Assembly (NCBI GenBank): GCA_025361995.1
Contig: JANYIP010000090.1
Coordinates: forward strand, 1-8,826
Length of the DNA stretch: 8,826 bases
Direction of reading: 5' to 3'
From: Streptomycetales bacterium
GTDB lineage: Bacteria > Actinomycetota > Actinomycetes > Prado026
Positions 7,221 to 8,826 of the stretch are shown here, piece after piece. The translations under genes were made by a program, and so were the position numbers. Position 1 is the stretch's first letter. Each line of letters starts with the position of its first letter. The notes under the pieces are model-generated. The model was not told the DNA's origin. It worked only from the letters and a program-made list of their open reading frames with translations, and did no database searches.

Positions 7221-7676
7221 TCATCGGGCCACGGCAGACTGGGCGCTCGACGTCACGGTGATCACGACTCCCTCGCTGCTCCCACTGACGAGTGCGGTCA
7301 GCGGCAGGACCGCCCGGCCGCTGATCGTGACCACCACGGCAGTCCCAGCGACCGCGACGCTGACGACCCGCAGGTCGGTCAGCCCGGTCGCGCTCGCCGC
7401 CTGGCGGACCTGACCCTCGACCGTGGCTGCCGCCCGGGCCGGCGACAAGGGCAAGGCCTCGCCCGCTCCGACCTGGTAGACCGCGGCGACATCGACGTCC
7501 TGTGCAGCTGACTGTGCAGCACCGTCAGCCACCGAGGCCAGCGCCCGGCGGGTGAGGAAGAGCTTGGACGCGTCCACGACCACACCGACGAAGACCATCG
7601 CCAGCATGGCGAAGCCGATCGTCAGGATGAGCACGCTGCCCTCGTCGTGACGCCCGCGCGGGACGCGCCGCTTCAC
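7221..7676 (-). CDS. Tad-domain (TadG/TadE-like) pilus assembly protein
   Basis: This 151-aa protein has a short basic N-terminus ([13 protein letters not shown]), one membrane segment at about 15-37 ([21 protein letters not shown]) and the Tad-domain signature [25 protein letters not shown], split here as [12 protein letters not shown] and [13 protein letters not shown]. The remaining roughly 85 residues are extracytoplasmic. This fits the small Tad/TadE-like protein that closes actinobacterial tad loci; proteins of this group are thought to sit at the base of Flp pili, though the exact role is unclear. Unlike the two TadE genes upstream, it lacks Glu at +5 after the processing-site Gly. The GTG start at 7674-7676 overlaps the previous stop codon in a GTGA, with no separate ribosome site, which indicates translational coupling. 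Confidence 0.82.
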   Translation of the reverse strand: MKRRVPRGRHDEGSVLILTIGFAMLAMVFVGVVVDASKLFLTRRALASVADGAAQSAAQDVDVAAVYQVGAGEALPLSPARAAATVEGQVRQAASATGLTDLRVVSVAVAGTAVVVTISGRAVLPLTALVSGSSEGVVITVTSSAQSAVAR

Positions 7677-8110
7677 GGGCGGGCCGACCGGAAGACGTCC
7701 ACGGTCTGGACCTCCACGGCGCTCACCGCGACGGTGGCAGCGGGGCGTCCGAGGAGTGCCGGAACCCAGGGCAGCGGAACCTGGTCGTTGATCCGTACGG
7801 TCACTGTCGCGCCAGGGGTGAGGCAGGGGTCAGCGCTGCAAGTCACGGTGATCGCGAGCCCCTGCGCCGGCAGCCCCTGGTCGCGCAGGGCGAGCGCGAC
7901 CGCGGCGTTCATCCGCTCCTGCGCCTGCCCGCCGCTGGGTGAGGTCACGAAGGCTCGGGCAGCCTCGCGAGCAGCCTCGGTCACCCCGTAGGCGGTCCGC
8001 TGGACCGCGAACACCGTCAGCAGCACGTACGTGAACGGCACGAGCAGGAGCATCGAGAAGAGAGCGAACTCCACCGTTGCCGAACCCTCGTCATCGCGCC
8101 TACCCGTCAC
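7673..8110 (-). CDS. TadE-family pseudopilin (second copy)
   Basis: This 145-aa TadE-like protein of the Flp pilus locus has a type IV prepilin-like leader, DDEGSATVEFALFSMLLL: a Gly at residue 9 followed by a hydrophobic segment with Glu at +5 (E14), as expected for processing by a TadV-type prepilin peptidase. The membrane segment is about 14-34, then the TadE helix (TEAAREAARA) and a beta-rich domain with two cysteines in CSADPC that may pair. The GTG start (8108-8110) overlaps the upstream TadE stop in a GTGA, and GAGGAG lies 5 nt before it (plus-strand 8116-8121). It overlaps the next gene by 4 nt. Likely a minor pilin or assembly factor; the function is inferred from family and context. 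Confidence 0.88.
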   Translation of the reverse strand: MTGRRDDEGSATVEFALFSMLLLVPFTYVLLTVFAVQRTAYGVTEAAREAARAFVTSPSGGQAQERMNAAVALALRDQGLPAQGLAITVTCSADPCLTPGATVTVRINDQVPLPWVPALLGRPAATVAVSAVEVQTVDVFRSARP

Positions 8111-8496
8111 GGCAGCTCCTCGACCAACGCGTGGCCTTGGACGACAAGGTCGCCACTCGGGCCCGCCATCCCCAGGATCGGCAGCGGTGCCCGGACCTGG
8201 ACGACCACCGTCCGCACGCCGTCCACCGTCTCGAAGCCGGCTGTGACGTTGGCTGCGTAGGTCGACGGCAGCGACGAGGCGATCACCTCGCGGGTGCGAG
8301 CGGCCCCGTCAGCCGGTCCGAGGTCGGCGTCGGCGGCATACCTGGCGCCCTCGGCGGCCGCGGCCACGAGAGTGTTGCGTACGTACAGCGCGACTCCGAC
8401 CTGCAGCACCGCCAGGAAAAGCGCAGCCAGCAGCGAGGAGACCAGGGCGAACTCCACCACGGCCGAGCCGGTGTCGCGTCCGCGCTCACGGCCCAT
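8107..8496 (-). CDS. TadE-family pseudopilin (first copy)
   Basis: This 129-aa TadE-like protein has the leader RGRDTG followed by SAVVEFALVSSLLAALFLAV, so Gly10 precedes a membrane segment with Glu at +5 (E15). The family helix VRNTLVAAAAEGARYAAD follows, then a beta-rich C-terminal domain. I chose the ATG at 8494-8496; the frame is open upstream but that sequence (Pro/Ser/Arg-rich) is the shadow of the preceding gene. The start lies 11 nt inside the upstream pilin-like gene and has no Shine-Dalgarno of its own, so translation is probably coupled. It overlaps the second TadE gene by 4 nt. Two tandem TadE genes are usual in actinobacterial tad loci. Confidence 0.88.
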   Translation of the reverse strand: MGRERGRDTGSAVVEFALVSSLLAALFLAVLQVGVALYVRNTLVAAAAEGARYAADADLGPADGAARTREVIASSLPSTYAANVTAGFETVDGVRTVVVQVRAPLPILGMAGPSGDLVVQGHALVEELP

Positions 8497-8668
8497 GGAC
8501 GGCCTGGACAGCGGACTGGAAGAAGCTGGTGAGGGCCGGCTGCGCAACGAGCCACAGGGCCGTCACCAAGCCGGCCGTCATGACGGTGATGAGTACCCAG
8601 CCGGGGACATCCCCGCGGTCACCTCCGTGGTTCAGCCGGCGCAGCAGCAGGGCAGTCAGTCGTCTCAT
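8486..8668 (-). CDS. Small Flp-pilin-like membrane protein of the Tad locus
   Basis: This 60-aa protein has a basic N-terminus (RRLTALLLRRLNHGG), the sequence DRGDVPGW (17-24), one hydrophobic segment at about 24-43 (VLITVMTAGLVTALWLVAQ) and a short C-terminal amphipathic tail. Its size, single helix and place between the TadC-like gene and the TadE genes resemble an Flp pilin. The usual Flp processing motif (Gly, then Glu-Tyr at +5/+6) is not seen: Trp24 stands where Glu would be if Gly19 is the cleavage site. I recall similar short proteins at this place in actinobacterial tad loci, usually left as hypothetical. The ATG at 8666-8668 has AGGAG 8 nt upstream. The 3' end overlaps the first TadE gene by 11 nt. 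Pilin or assembly factor cannot be decided here. Confidence 0.75.
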   Translation of the reverse strand: MRRLTALLLRRLNHGGDRGDVPGWVLITVMTAGLVTALWLVAQPALTSFFQSAVQAVHGP

Positions 8669-8680
8669 GGGTCATGCTCC
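8636..8680. repeat. Left arm of perfect 45-bp inverted repeat
   Basis: This segment holds the first 11 codons of the pilin-like gene and most of its ribosome site. Its exact reverse complement is found at 8782-8826, the last 45 bases of the window. The spacer is 101 bp. The left arm sits in normal gene context, so it looks like the original copy. Confidence 0.95.
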
Positions 8681-8681
8681 T
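8677..8681 (-). promoter_or_regulatory. Ribosome binding site of the pilin-like gene
   Basis: AGGAG on the minus strand lies 8 nt before the ATG at 8666-8668. The gap 8669-8722 between the TadC-like stop and this start shows no clear promoter or terminator, so co-transcription is likely. Confidence 0.7.
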
Positions 8682-8722
8682 ATCGATCGGAAAATGGGCA
8701 GGGTGAACGGGTCTGAGCGTGG

Positions 8723-8791
8723 TCAGGCAGTGAGGGAGAGGCCGTAGAAGCCTGGGAAGAGGGCGAAAATTACCGTCACGGGGAGCATGAC
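8723..8791 (-). CDS. C-terminal end of a TadC-like type II secretion F protein (partial)
   Basis: The minus-strand frame ending in TGA at 8723-8725 reads VMLPVTVIFALFPGFYGLSL and then TA. A hydrophobic helix ending near the C-terminus is how T2SSF-domain TadB/TadC proteins end, and TadC normally stands directly upstream of the small pilin-like and TadE genes. TadC-type proteins form the inner-membrane platform for the Flp pilus ATPase. Beyond about 8782 the frame stays open to the window edge but reads through the inverted repeat (GAAAGQSVVSW), which does not look like TadC, so the true coding sequence further upstream is missing or replaced here. Confidence 0.55.
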   Translation of the reverse strand, partial: VMLPVTVIFALFPGFYGLSLTA

Positions 8792-8826
8792 CCATGAGAC
8801 GACTGACTGCCCTGCTGCTGCGCCGG
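8782..8826. repeat. Right arm of perfect 45-bp inverted repeat, at the window edge
   Basis: This is an exact reverse complement of 8636-8680, so on the plus strand it reads as the ribosome site and first codons of the pilin-like gene. It ends at the last base of the window and interrupts what should be TadC coding sequence. It may be a fold-back chimera or assembly artefact at a contig end, or the start of a real inverted duplication. Confidence 0.95.

Noticed and set aside
8782..8826. Second pilin-like gene on the plus strand
   Set aside because: It is only the copied first 45 bases of the existing gene at the window edge; there is no independent evidence of a full gene.

Overview
This is a high-GC window that reads as the chromosome of a Gram-positive actinomycete. 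The gene order prfB, ftsE, ftsX, S41 protease, smpB is the usual actinobacterial neighbourhood. Start codons are often GTG, and one protein carries an LAxTG wall-sorting signal. I cannot name the genus from the sequence. Every gene I can support lies on the minus strand, so transcription runs from high to low coordinates.

From upstream to downstream (right to left): positions 7221-8791 hold the end of a Tad/Flp pilus locus. It consists of the last residues of a TadC-like type II secretion F protein, a 60-aa pilin-like membrane peptide, two TadE-type pseudopilins and a TadG/Tad-domain protein. The four downstream genes overlap by 4-11 nt and are probably translationally coupled. prfB (release factor 2) follows 19 nt later at 6083-7201. 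A 251-nt hairpin-rich gap leads to a secreted, Ser/Pro/Thr-rich, LAHTG-anchored surface protein (4953-5831), an accessory gene placed between prfB and ftsE. A 160-nt gap with a strong inverted repeat precedes ftsE (4103-4792) and ftsX (3167-4087), which encode the divisome ABC system that activates peptidoglycan hydrolases. An S41 carboxyl-terminal processing protease (1909-3111) and smpB (1436-1909), the tmRNA partner, follow. A DUF2207 membrane protein gene runs off the left edge (1-1398). It carries an in-frame TGA and a one-base frameshift, so it is a pseudogene or contains sequence errors.

The genes fall into three themes: pilus assembly, translation termination and ribosome rescue (prfB, smpB), and cell-envelope remodelling (ftsEX, the protease, the anchored protein). 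I see no mobile element, CRISPR array, tRNA, rRNA or tmRNA, and no convincing new multi-gene system. The points most worth checking are a perfect 45-bp inverted repeat ending exactly at the right edge, which looks like a fold-back chimera; the doubly broken DUF2207 gene; the LAxTG protein with its structured leader; and several starts that lack a Shine-Dalgarno but have a TANNNT box just upstream.
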